Positions 10,676 to 21,415 are shown, counted from the stretch's first letter. The stretch: 64,000 bases of DNA from Muscardinus avellanarius (GCA_963383645.1 OY726565.1:30250034-30314033), one strand, 5' to 3'. A program made the numbers and translations. The notes: a model not told the origin generated them from the letters alone.

Positions 10676-11804
10676 ATGACAGAAGTCATGAATACTGACC
10701 TACAAGAAACGCAAGAAGGAGAGTTCCGAATCTTGATTTATAATATGATGAAAGGATTTATTTATTTATTTATTATTTATTTATTTATTTTGGTGGTACT
10801 GGGGTTCCTGGAAGCCCTTCTACCTCCAGGCTACACTCCCAGACCTATTTTATACTTTTTAATTTGGAAACAGGGTCTCTTAAGCCAGCGCGACTGGCTC
10901 TGAACCAGCGCGATCCTCCTGTCTCCGCCTCCCAAGCGCGGGAATTACAAGCATGCGCCACCATGCCCGGCTGATGAAAGGATTTAAAACAAGTCTAGAG
11001 GAGATGAAAGATGAGTTGGAAACACTAAGAAAGAATCAGAAAGAGGTCTGGAATGAAATTAAAGAGTCAACAAGTGAAATGAAGACAGCAATAGAAAGAA
11101 ATTCTGGAAGATTAGATGAAATGGAAAACAGAATTTCAGTGTTAGAAGATAGTACATCCAAAACCGAAAACATGGTCAGTGATATACAGAAATCTTTACA
11201 GTAACAAAACCTAAACATCCAGAAAATATGGGATAATATGAAGCATCCTAACTTACAGATAATAGGCATTGAAGAAAGGATAGAGGTACAAACCAAGGGC
11301 ATCCATAATCTCTTCAAAGAAATAATTTCAGAGAATTACCCAAACATGGAAAGAGACTTGGATCTTCATGTCCAGGAGGCATACAGAACACCATTGAGAC
11401 AGGAACAAGGAAGGACCTCTCCATGCCACATAATAGACAAAATGGACAACATAGAGGCCAAGGAAGGAATCTTAAAAGCAGTGAGAACAAAAGAACAGGT
11501 GACATATAGAGGCAAAACAATAAGAATCACCCCAGACTATACAACCCAGGTCAGGAGTGTTAGGAGAGACTGGTACGACGTGATTTAGACCCTGGAAGAA
11601 AATAACTTCCAACCAAAACTACTCTGTCCAGCAAAACTTCTATTCAAAATCAATGGGGAAATAAAAGTATTTCAGGATAAACAGAATTTTAAAAAATTCA
11701 TGAATTCAAAGCCAACACTAGAGAAAATTCTTAAAGAAATAAACCATAAAGAAGAAAAAAGAAGCAGACTTCAGAACCAGAGAAGAGAGGAAGTCCATAA
11801 GTAG
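10676..11804 (+). pseudogene. Broken L1-type ORF1 of the HAL1-like element
   Basis: The frame starts MTEVMNTDLQETQEG and is cut by the SINE after MMKGF. It resumes with KTSLEEMKDELETLRKN and a coiled coil (NRISVLEDSTSKTENMV). An in-frame stop follows KSLQ. After it come an RRM-like part (NLQIIGIEER) and the C-terminal domain (TYRGKTIRITPDYTTQVRS), with a further stop after WYDVI. Matching C-terminal sequence continues past that stop (ENNFQPKLLCPAKLLF). ORF1 proteins are RNA-binding trimeric chaperones; this copy cannot make one. Confidence 0.75.
10761..10972 (-). repeat. B1/ID SINE, young subfamily, in LINE ORF1
   Basis: Well-preserved copy with TCTTAAGCCAGCGCGACTGG. GATGAAAGGATTTA lies at 10747-10760 and again from 10973, a 14-bp target-site duplication, so the insertion point in ORF1 is exact. 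Confidence 0.92.
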
Positions 11805-12086
11805 AATTAGGATTACAGTTAGCGTTAGGACTATTATAACATTTAGTTTAATTTCTTATATGCATTAGCTTTAGCTATGTTTAAAAGCTCGGAAAAGTGT
11901 TTTCATATCATATGTATGTGCAATTATGTTCAATTTCAGTGTATTGTAAAAGTTTCACATTGGTTTAGAATTAGAATTACAGTTAGCGTTAGGGCAAACA
12001 ACATTTAGTTTAGCTTCCTTTATGCGTTAGTTTCAGCTATGTTTAAAAGCTCAGAAAAGTGTTTTACATGTCATATATATGTGCAT
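11803..12086 (+). repeat. Tandem 164-bp duplication at the 3' end of the LINE
   Basis: AGAATTAGGATTACAGTTAG at 11803 recurs as AGAATTAGAATTACAGTTAG at 11967. Both are followed by CATTTAGTTTA and GCTATGTTTAAAAGCTC. The two copies differ by scattered substitutions and small indels. Confidence 0.8.
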
Positions 12087-12087
12087 T

Positions 12088-12450
12088 TTCACTGCTGTGA
12101 CCCCAAAAATGTGACGGCAACAACTCAGAGGAAGGAGATTCATTGGCTCAAAGTTCCAGAGATTTTAGGGGTTCAGTCCATGTTAGGCCAAGTGAAGCAC
12201 AGAGCTCAGAGCATGACAAGGGAGCAGAAAAAGAGAGCTCAAGGGCTCTGCTCACATACATAGATACCTGGTAGAGGAACAACAGCAGGCAACCTGCCGC
12301 TCTGCAGACACTGACACCCAGCAGAGGATTATGATGGCAAAGGGCTAAGTGAAGAAGCACAACTTCCCATGGCTCAGCCTCCTCAACCTACCTGAATCCT
12401 GGGGAGGCTGGAGAAAAAGACATGAGAGGCTGTCTCTATAGTCAAAGTCC
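12088..12450 (-). mobile_element. MaLR-like LTR, antisense
   Basis: The plus strand begins TTTTCACTGCTGTGACC and continues ATTCATTGGCTCAAAGTTCC. This resembles the reverse complement of the 3' end of MLT/MST-type LTRs as they appear in rodents. The far end is not defined. Confidence 0.45.
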
Positions 12451-12919
12451 CTATGTCTAAGCTCTGGCTTTAAAGTGGAGAAGAATATGAATCTCAAATT
12501 GAATTTGAGATTAATAGTTTTAGGTGAACTAATTTGGACTGCACTGGATATAGAAAAAAATTCATGGAATATAACTAAATACAGTGGCTAAAGAAAAATC
12601 AAATTTGTGTTCTATCCCCACCCTGAAGTTAGTACTGTTCAATAAATGGTGTGTTGCCAGAACATGAAGCTCAAGCTAGATAAAGAAGAAGAAAAGGACA
12701 GGGATGGGAAGAACACCGAGTGCATACTCTGTTACCATCATGATGAAATCAAAGAACAGCTACAGCAGAAGCACTTGAGCAAAAGAGCTGGGAGCCTCCA
12801 AATGGTGGAGTGTTGTCATTAGGAATTTCCAAGTAGTGGCCGTTTGTAGTGAATTCAAGTTAAAACCTTGAAGAGACTAAGTACCTGAGGTTGAGTAAAA
12901 GAGAGAAAAAAATCTTTAA
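12451..12919. other. Intergenic stretch without a recognised gene
   Basis: It contains a 23-bp near-perfect palindrome at 12490-12512 and a 52-codon open frame from 12664 (MKLKLDKEEEKD...) that I do not recognise. Nothing else stands out. Confidence 0.45.
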
Positions 12920-13073
12920 GCCAGGTGTGGTGGCTCACCCAAATAATCCCAGTATTTGAGAGGCTGAGACAGGAGGATTGCAGGTTCAAGAACAGCTTCA
13001 CCAAGTAGGTTGAATATCTCTGGGTTCAATCCTCAATATCAAATAAATAAATAAATAAATAAATAAATAAATA
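12920..13073 (+). repeat. B1/ID SINE with internal deletion
   Basis: The head CCAGGTGTGGTGGCTCACCC and the ID end GGGTTCAATCCTCAATA are joined with much of the middle missing. The tail is (AAAT)n. Confidence 0.8.
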
Positions 13074-13583
13074 TAAAATTTTTGAAGATAAAAGGTCAAA
13101 TAAATTGGTAATATTACATTTGTCATCCAACATGAGTGCTGAAATCACCCTCCCCACAAAAGATGGCAAATATTGGGATAGAGAAAAGCACTAGGACTAT
13201 GTATTAAAGCCTCTACTGAATGGTAGGAGTGACTACCATGCGGTTTATAGTGATGGGAGTTAGGTGCGAGCATCCAATGATAAAAATGTTTTGTAAGAGA
13301 AGAATTATTGGTCAGAAAACACTTTTGAGAAAGAGAAAGTCATGTTCCCACTTGCCTACTATGAGGTGCGAGGTCCTGAAAGCATCTTCAGGGCCTATGT
13401 AGGAGGTAACAAGATTGTTCACTGAGGAGGCCTCAAATTTGGGGGAGTTTGTTAATAATGAAATGGGACTACATGGTCCAGTGGAAAGATTTGTAAGAAA
13501 GGAGGAATAGGGAATTGGTGGGAATTTGTAGAAACTTTTAGTATTTGGAAATGTTCTGTAGGATACATGACATAGGCTTGCAT

Positions 13584-13784
13584 TTTTTTTTTGTGTGGTA
13601 CTGGGGATGGAACCCTACCTCCGGGCTATACTCCAGACCTATTTTATATTTTATTTGGAAACAGGGTCTCACTAAGTTGCTGAGAGCCTCACTAAGTAGC
13701 TGAGGCTGGATTCGAACCTATGTGATCCTCCTGTCTCAGCCTCCCAAGTGCTGGGATTACAAGTGTGTGCCACCACGCCCAGCT
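13584..13784 (-). repeat. B1/ID SINE with 13-bp target duplication
   Basis: A full copy. AGGCTTGCATTTT flanks it at 13574-13586 (overlapping the tail) and 13786-13798. Confidence 0.9.
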
Positions 13785-13799
13785 CAGGCTTGCATTTTA

Positions 13800-14578
13800 A
13801 ATAAATCACTCTGGGAGCCCTGTGAAAGACTCTTCTGAGGGGATTGAAGACTATAAGAAAGGATACCATTTAAAAGACTATTAATTATTTAATTTTGATG
13901 AGAAATCCTAAGGGTCTGAAATTGAGTAGTTACACGAAAAGTATCATGTACATATGTGAGACTACCAATGCCAATCTCAATATCATGCACAGGGAAGGGG
14001 AGGGAGTGTGGAGGGAGCTGGGAGGAAGCTCACCAGATGTTGGTGTATGTATGTTTCTATCACTCTGAAATACACTATAATGTGAGACTATGATGCACCA
14101 ATAAGAATATATTTTTCAAAGATATATATAGAAGGTAGCTACATTTGATTGATTGGATGAGAAGCACAAGAAAGAATAATTTACAATGACTGTCAAATCT
14201 CTATCCTGAGTAACTTGGTAGTTGGTAAAAAATGGAGGGAAATCCAACCCTTGTGGCTCTGGGATCTCATTGCATCAGTGACATGAGGACCCATCCGTCT
14301 CTTGATACAGGCATGCCTCATCAAGAATCATCAGAAACAAATGAATCCAGAACTAATAAAAATAAGTTGGGAGCTCTCTGAGGCCTCAAAGCTCCCTCCC
14401 AGAGCGTAATTCTTCAGGGCTGGGGCCAGTGGAGTGTCTAGTGATGAGCTAGGTGAATAGCCATGGGTGTCAGAGTCTCAGTATTAACTAGCAATCTATT
14501 TCTTCTTCTCCTCAGCCAGAATTGGACTGGGATCATCTTAGTGGTCTCTTCAGGCTTCCAAAGTGCACATGTTAACGG
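13800..14578. other. Intergenic, no recognised feature
   Basis: No gene or repeat that I can name. Confidence 0.45.
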
Positions 14579-14580
14579 AT

Positions 14581-14655
14581 TTGGGGGTAGTTCAGTGGTA
14601 GAGTATGTGCTCAGCACACATGAGGCCTTGGGTTCCATCCCCAGCACCACAACAA
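14581..14655 (+). repeat. ID element (tRNA-derived SINE)
   Basis: GGGGGTAGTTCAGTGGTAGA is the A-box region and GGGTTCCATCCCCAGCAC the B-box end of a rodent ID element. It is a monomer, unlike the dimeric SINEs nearby. Confidence 0.9.
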
Positions 14656-14659
14656 AAGA

Positions 14660-15304
14660 GTGCATGTATTGAAAATTACAGGTGAATGCTGAGTTTATCA
14701 ATCTGCTTGCACTGTTCTAAATGCAATGCACTCATGTATCATCTCTCCTTTTCATCTTGGTCTCCAGGGAATACTTAATGCAGACGTGTTACTCTGTGAA
14801 AAACTTTCTATTACTTCCCCCTCTCTTCAACTGATGTTTTTCCAACCAATATTTACACTGTGTTTTGATATTTAGAGTGGTTTTATGGCATTTGTAAGTG
14901 GAAAGAGAAGGTAGCACTCAATGTAAAATTTTCCATTGAGGCATTTTCCTTTTTGCAATGAAACTTTCTACTGGGAAAAGTATAGTATAGGAAATTAAAT
15001 GCATACAAAATTGAGTGGATTGTTAGAGATTAGTCAGTTGTTTGGGGTCTCCTAGGATACCTAGTTGTTTTTCCACAACCCACACATCATCTACATTCCT
15101 AATAAAGTCTTTGGAATCTGCTGGGCTTTCAAAGGTTCTCACCACTCTATGACTTCACCATATCATTAAAAATCTAAAGTTATTTAGCATAATTTAAGAG
15201 TATTAGCAAGATTTGTAACTGTCTCCAAGGAGGATGTGAGTGTTTGTTGTAACAACCGCCTGAGCAGTCCAAGAGGCCCTTCAAAGAAAAAAGGAACATA
15301 CCAT
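14660..15304. other. Intergenic, just downstream of COL14A1
   Basis: No repeat or coding signal recognised. It may contain transcription termination sequence for COL14A1. Confidence 0.45.
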
Positions 15305-16302
15305 GTCAAATTTTCAGTAGTTTTATTGAAAAATGCCTCTTTTGTTTCAGAAATAAATAATATAAGGCAGTGAAATTCACAATCTGCAGTTAAAATATAA
15401 AAGCAGCAATTCTATGTTCATAGTCTTGCAAACATTTTCCAACTGCTTTTGATAACTAAGAAACATTATGTTCTGAAAAAAAGTTCATACTAAATATACA
15501 ACACAAACATGCAATTCCATCTCTGCAGAATAATCTGCAATTTGGCATAAATGTTAGTGTGTCTAAAACAGGGAGGTTTAAGGCAATATGGAACTGTATC
15601 CAGTTGATACAATAGCTTCAGCTACATAGCTTACAGTCTGTGGTTGTTAAAGGAGATGTATAGGAGCATTCTATGCCCTAATATATAACAGGAGATAGAA
15701 GAGAAAGATTTAAAAAATGCAATGGAGTTGACTTTTCCCTCCTTTTTTATTTTAGAAGGGGAATTACTTGAATCGTGGTGTAATTGAATTGCAGATACTG
15801 TTGGGAAAGATAAACTGCCCTCTCGAAATATACACAGTAGCTCTGAGTTCCAGGACTTACTGTTTAATCTAAGAGTTTCACAGAGGCTGCCCGCACAGGG
15901 CATATTCTCTCCTTGCAGCTTTTGTGAACAAAGCATTGGAAGGGCAAAGGCAATAGATGTCTACAGAAGGCTTCCTGCAGAAACAAGCTTCTCTGCAGTC
16001 AGGAAGGGTAGTCGTGGATGAAGCAACGCTGGAGAAAACATCATGGAAAAGACTTGCATTGCTGTATCTGACCTGTAAATGAGAATCCCAACACCTCCCC
16101 CACCCAGGCGGCAAGTGGTCTCAGGTTCACTGCCCAGGGCGCTGGTGCACAGCTCGCCTCCATCGCGCTGCAAGCTGAGGATGCTCCCGCGCGGGCTCGT
16201 CGGCGCCATAGTCTTCGTACTCTGAGGTCCTCTCCGGCTCCACTGGCACGATGAAGGGCTCGCGCTCAGGCAGGTAGGCCCCGCCCTCGGGCACGTAGGG
16301 CT
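15305..16302 (-). CDS. COL14A1: COL14A1 last exon: NC1 tail and 3' UTR
   Basis: Coding part is 16127-16302, residues 1082-1139, stop TGA at 16127-16129. The acceptor GGACAG supplies AG to complete the Glu codon begun on the previous exon. The tail reads [37 protein letters not shown] and ends [12 protein letters not shown]. It is acidic around two tyrosines and basic at the very end. A basic C-terminal cluster is typical of the heparin-binding long NC1 forms of collagens XII and XIV. About 820 nt of 3' UTR follow. Coding continuity is clear; whether this or a shorter NC1 is the main isoform is not. Confidence 0.88.
15322..15327 (-). terminator. COL14A1 poly(A) signal AATAAA
   Basis: The plus strand reads TTTATT, i.e. 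AATAAA on the minus strand, about 800 nt after the stop codon. Cleavage would fall near 15300-15310. A T-rich stretch follows on the minus strand. Other AATAAA hexamers in the UTR (around 15350-15360 on the plus strand) are on the wrong strand. Confidence 0.6.
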
Positions 16303-18501
16303 CTGTCCGATTCAACATTACAGTTATGGCATGATTTGGAAGGCACACACATAGCAAAAGCTAAATCATCACCCGAGGTGATGGCACTCCAGTCTTATCA
16401 TAACCATAAATAAATTACAATGTTCTGATTACATCCATTTGCAGAGAGAATTTGGTGATCAACTAATGAAATGGCACGCACACACACACAAAATAAAAAA
16501 CCTTCAAAGATCCAGCAGTAAATACAAACATTGCACAAATACCTACAAATACCTGGGGAGGAACAGAGACTGGACCAAAGACCTGTAAAGGCAGTAGTAC
16601 CTAGGTAGGGTCTTGGCAAATCCGCCAGTAACTGTTCGTGACTTCAAACTCCCCACACCAAAGAATAACTTGGAATGATGAGGAGTGAAGAGAAGTTTTA
16701 CTGGCTCCTAGATACTGAACTCTGGAGGTGAAAATCGGCCATCATCAGGTAGCACACAGTAGGTGACATTTCCCAGGCTGTCCCTCCCACAGCCTGAGTT
16801 ACCGCTTGTGGGTGAGGAACGCCAGTGACTACAGCACACAGGAGGGAAAAAGTGACTTTAAACTTTGGTTTGAAAATTGTGGTTACAGAACTCAGATGAG
16901 AGTATACATACATAAAAAGACTAAGTAGCATGCCCTGATCAGACACAGGGCCAACAGGCAAGTGAGCAGGAGATGGCATTCGGTGTTATTCGGGCACAGG
17001 GCAGGCAGCAGGCTTGGATGCAGACGCACTGTAGGGCTGTTAAGTCGTTTTAGTTGAACAGGACCATGTACAAATCACTTACAAGCCACAGTTAGTTTAT
17101 TATTTACATTTCTCTTTAACCAGGTTAATTGTTTTTCCTAAGATAGCAGAGTCGTCACTGGTTAGTAGTTTTACTTTGCACCTCTTTTCACAATTGAGGC
17201 TCTTCATGGCTGTGTGTTTGAACTTTTAAAGAAAATAGTTTTCTACGTTATTACTGGAATGCATCAGGCTGATATCACTGCTTTTGTCTCATTCGAGTTA
17301 GTACAAAGAGTCTCCACCCTCCTTTATGAAGTCCACCCGGTTCGTTAACCATATTTGTAGTGAGATTTCCATACACACTCATTTTCTAATAAGCACGTGC
17401 GCAAACATCTCAGAGACAGGATTTTCATGTATTCAAACTGTAAGCAGCACTGGCGACTTAGAAAATTTGTTAGCCGGAACCTGAAACAGGTCAAAGATCA
17501 TAGTTTTTAAAAGTTGAATTACTATGCAAAAATATATATTTATACATCCATCTAAGTATAAAGGTTAAAGATATATATATATATATATATCCATATATTT
17601 TCAGTTATCCACACCTATCATCAGGCAGTTATTTAAATTTATTTTGTAAATAAATTAATGGTCATTTGGTGAATGGATTATATGATAAATATATATTATT
17701 CATTAGTATTTTTGGTCATATATAATTATGTACATAAATATATAGATATATAGATATTTAGATATTCAACTACTCATGCACTATTTGCTAGTAGCAAACA
17801 TTACCAAACAGCAGTATCATTTTTAAAACTTGCAAGATGCTTGAGGTTGCACTAACGAAAAAGTCACTATTAGCCACAGAATGACATTATATACAGATCA
17901 GCCTATCTCAGTTTTCATATCCGCTAAAGTCAGGCATAGGGGACTTCTACCCTCTGTAATAGTCAAATACTAGAATTTCATTAAGGACCCTTTTAAAAAA
18001 TTAACCTCTGTAACTTTCAAACACTAGGATTTTCATTAACAACTCTTAAAACTTTAAGTCTCAGAACTCATCAGTGTTAATTCCATAGAAAGTGTGGGAT
18101 AGTCAATTATTTTTAGTTGTCTGAACTCTCTTATCAAATAGTTTGCCAGCAAATTAGATTCCCACAGGTTTTTACATATGTTCTTGGCATTCTACAATTG
18201 TATTCAATATATCCCTGTTCCTTTAATTTGAAAAAAAAAAGTCAATTGGTAGCACTTTTTAACTCGTAAGAAAGGCAGGTAAGATTTAAGATGTGATTTA
18301 GAAGAAATAGAGAAAGAAAAAATTATTAAATTCTAACAGTGAGGTCATGTTTTAGGCTTTAGAAGACAGCTATTAATACATAATCAAAACTTAGAACTGA
18401 AAGAGTTTATGTCTTTGAGAAATCACCAACCCTAGAGTACTCATTTCCTTAAGGCTCCTCAATTCAGGTGAACTTGGGCGTCTACAATGGCAACAACATA
18501 C
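16303..18501 (-). other. COL14A1 last intron
   Basis: About 2.2 kb with no interspersed repeat that I recognise, apart from a short (AT)n near 17571-17590 and an (AC)n near 16476. Its lack of SINEs contrasts with the downstream flank. I did not find a further coding exon, although a short alternative terminal exon could be missed. Confidence 0.5.
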
Positions 18502-18672
18502 CTGGATAGCCTTGTCCATTGTATGGGATGCTGGCACACTGCGATGAATCACAGTACCCAGGAGGACCTGGGGGTCCTCGGATACCTGAGTTTCCAGGAC
18601 GACCAGGAGGGCCAGGGGGGCCTCTTGAACCTGTGGACCCTGGTGGACCTGTTCTGGATTCTCCTTGTGGAC
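18502..18672 (-). CDS. COL14A1: COL14A1 exon: COL1 end and FACIT NC1 junction
   Basis: This exon encodes residues 1025-1081 plus one base. It begins [20 protein letters not shown], where GESRTG is an imperfection, and continues [16 protein letters not shown]. The helix ends with [18 protein letters not shown]. The two Cys four residues apart at the COL1/NC1 border are the FACIT signature thought to lock three chains together. Acceptor is CACCAG and donor GTATGT. Reading through the donor would add only GMLLPL before a TAG stop. Confidence 0.95.
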
Positions 18673-19136
18673 CTGGTGTGAGTTAAACAAATACATTTCC
18701 CCTTTTGTTAAGTATACTTCCTGAGGGGAGTCGATGACACCTTCAGTGGTACCTCTGCTGAAATCCCCAATATGATTACAGTGTGCTGGAACATTCTTGC
18801 CAGTGACTCATCAAGAGTTAAAGCCAGAAATCAACAGCTTTAACAATTTTATCAAGGAAAAGCTGACTTAGCAAGAATTCAGCCAAACTAAAGATATTGG
18901 TGAGTTCTCTGGTTCACTTCTACTCTCACAGAGATAAAAGCGTCTGAAGGAAGCGGCTCTACTAGACAGCTACTTTCCACTGTCAAGGAAACACCGGGAT
19001 GTCTGCGCATACCCCCAGACTCTGTGGAGCAAGCAATGTTGCTTCTGGGTCTAGCATGATATTTAGATCTGGTTAACATAAATGTAAATATTTAACTATG
19101 GGTTGACCTTGGTTTCAAGGGTCTCATGGACCCTAT

Positions 19137-19350
19137 TTTTGGGGGAGGAGAGGTCTGAGGATGGAACCCAGGAGTATTCTACCTTCGAGCTACACCCCCT
19201 GCCCTATTTTTTTATTCTTTTTAATTTGAGACAGGGTCTCACTAAGTTGTGGAGGGCCTCACTAAGTAGCTGAGGCTGCCTGTGAACTGTGATCCTCCAG
19301 TCTCAGCCTCCCAAATGCTGGGATTACAAACATGCACCACCATGCCCGGC
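19137..19350 (-). repeat. B1/ID SINE
   Basis: Minus-strand copy with GATGGAACCCAGGAG on the ID side and CACCATGCCCGGCT at the head. Confidence 0.88.
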
Positions 19351-19456
19351 TTCATGAACGCTATTTTAAAAAAATCATTTTAACAGAGCAAACAAAATAC
19401 ATAAAACAACTAGACAACTGTTATTTCTCTGCAAAATAATAGAAAAAAAAGCTGTG

Positions 19457-19671
19457 AAGCAGGTGTGGTGGCTCACGCTTATAATCCCAGCATTCAGGAG
19501 GCTGAGACAGGCAGGAGAATCATGGTTCACGGACAGCCTCAGCTACTTAGTGAGGCCCTTTGCAACTCAGTGAGACCCTATTTCAAAATAAAGAGTATAA
19601 AATATGGCTGAGGGTATACCTGGGATATAGAATGCCCTTGGGTTCCATCCCCAGTACCACAAAAAAAAAGA
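19457..19671 (+). repeat. B1/ID SINE
   Basis: Plus-strand copy with GCAGGTGTGGTGGCTCACGC at the head and GGGTTCCATCCCCAGTACC before an A tail. It lies 106 bp from an opposite-strand copy, forming an inverted pair. Confidence 0.88.
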
Positions 19672-19875
19672 AGTTATGAATGAAAATTTGCAATATTTGT
19701 CAAGTCTTTTAGTGAGAACACATTTTTGTCAGTCTAATAGCCCATATTGAAGACTACTAGAAGAAATGGTCAATATAACCATCTTTACAGAATACAAAAC
19801 CAAACCAAACAAATAGAAATTTCTTAAAAAAGAAAATAATGCTTTGTGCCACTAAAACCTGTCCCTTTAAATATT

Positions 19876-20035
19876 AAAGTTATAGTAAATATATATAGTA
19901 AATATTATATATAGTAAACATTATATATAATATTAAATATGTATTATACATATATAAATATATATTATATAAATATATTAAATATATATATAGTAAATAT
20001 TATATATATAGTATATATTAAAGTTATAGTAGATC
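19876..20035. repeat. AT-rich low-complexity tract
   Basis: Repeated TATATAGTAAATATTA-type units with TA steps fill this tract. Confidence 0.8.
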
Positions 20036-20040
20036 ATTCA

Positions 20041-20267
20041 TTTTTTTGTGTGGTACTGAGGGTACCGAGGGTACTGAGGGTGAAACCCAGGGACTTTTCT
20101 ACTTCAGGCTACAATCCCAGACCTATTTTATACTTTATTTGGAAACAGGGTCTCACTAAGTTGCTGAGAGCCTCACTAAGTAGCTGAGGCTGGCTTCGAA
20201 CCTGTGCAATCCTCCTGTCTCAGCCTCCCAGCACTGGGATTACAAGTGTGTGCCACCACACCCAGCC
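20041..20267 (-). repeat. B1/ID SINE
   Basis: Minus-strand copy with a small GGTACTGAGG triplication on its ID side. TTCATTTTT on both sides suggests a target duplication. Confidence 0.87.
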
Positions 20268-20461
20268 TTCGTTCATTTTTTTTTTTTTTTTAACAGAAGG
20301 AACATAAAAATGAGGAGGTTATGAAAGCTAAACTTTTTTCGAAAACATATCCTTTGTTGGTACAAATGCCCAGAGCTAACAAGATCAGGTGTGACTTTCT
20401 GGGGAATGTGTGCTCTCTTAGCATTTATACCCTTAACTAGCTTGAGTACTAGAAAACTTAC

Positions 20462-20530
20462 CTGGGGGGCCAGGTGGCCCTCGGGGACCTTGGGATCCAA
20501 TACCCCTTTCACCTTTCTCTCCTGGCAAAC
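20462..20530 (-). CDS. COL14A1: COL14A1 exon: COL1 triple helix with an imperfection
   Basis: This 69-bp exon encodes residues 1002-1024 plus split ends ([18 protein letters not shown], then PPGPP). GIG is a register break in which one residue separates two glycines. Acceptor is CCTTAG and donor GTAAGT. I recall corresponding breaks in the COL1 domain of other FACIT collagens. Confidence 0.94.
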
Positions 20531-21415
20531 CTAAGGAAGGACAGGATGAAAGCAGAAGGGAAACTATTATCTCTAGACACGTAGTCTTCTTCCTAAATGA
20601 TAATACTTGATTTAAGTAATTCATTTCCTCAGAGAAAGCAGAACATAATTTTTCACAGAAGTTCACTCTTTAAGCCAAATTCTTTCTAGACATTTGTGTA
20701 ATTCCATATTTGCGGCCAAGAAACAAATCTGGCTACAAGTCAGGGGTGGTGTGGAATTACTTGGAAACAAACATGTCTAATATATTTTTAAATAGCTATT
20801 AGATACAGAAATCTTGAATAAAGAATTATAACTTATTGAAAACCATCTTAAAGGCATCTTATCTGTAGTAGCTCTATTAATACGGCATCTAAACCATCAG
20901 AATTATAGAAACATCTAAGTTTTATCTCGGACAATAACTATTTGTTTGACAAAAATGGACCCCGAGACATCTGGAATTAGAAATCCCTATTTTTCTTTTT
21001 TTTCCTTCAATTTCACTTATCTACCATGAAATTAAAGTCAAACAAACACACAAGACTAGTGCTAGACCCTGAATAAAGGAACAGAAAGAATTTGGATCTA
21101 CTCAAGTGCATTCAGTCACTGCTGGGCTCCGGCCACATTGACAGTGATTAACAAGATCTGGGTGCCCGTTTTAGCTTGCCAAGGTACAGTATTTCCCATT
21201 ATCAACAACAGAAATCAGGAAACGTCTCGACTGAGCATTATGTTTTCTGAACTGCAGATTTCTAGAGCCTGCAAGTTGCTTATAGGAGGCAGTTTATGGA
21301 TAAGAGACTCTATGGGGGATGGTCCACACAAGATTAGTGTCCCAAGTTCAATCTTCCAAATTGACTCAGGTCTTGGTCCTTCCTTTTGCTCCATGTAGCA
21401 GAGAGAAATGCCCAC

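Larger units (their letters stand above)
9789..12086 (+). mobile_element. ORF1-only LINE (HAL1-like non-autonomous L1 relative)
   Basis: The element starts GGGACTTCCGGGAAGATGGC, the hallmark start of mammalian L1 5' UTRs. A CpG-bearing 5' UTR of about 890 bp leads to an L1-type ORF1. Where ORF2 should follow, there is instead a short 3' region containing a tandem 164-bp duplication. This architecture fits half-L1 (HAL1) elements. A SINE at 10761-10972 and stop codons break the frame. The 3' end is set by the start of the next LTR-like repeat and is approximate. Confidence 0.65.

Noticed and set aside
12664..12822. 52-codon plus-strand frame with a charged start
   Set aside because: No family resemblance, no splice or poly(A) context, and surrounding DNA is repeat-rich intergenic sequence.
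13220..13402. 60-codon frame, considered as a processed pseudogene
   Set aside because: Neither this frame nor the two others gives a recognisable protein.
1..15300. A neighbouring gene downstream of COL14A1
   Set aside because: I looked for spliced or intronless coding sequence on both strands and saw only retroelements and unrecognised intergenic DNA.
16398..16979. Minus-strand frames in the last intron, considered as alternative exons
   Set aside because: They do not continue collagen or NC1 sequence, and joining them would need unsupported splice sites.
18487..18681. Plus-strand frame across the COL1 exon
   Set aside because: It is the shadow of the minus-strand COL14A1 exon, whose Gly-X-Y pattern and splice sites are unambiguous.
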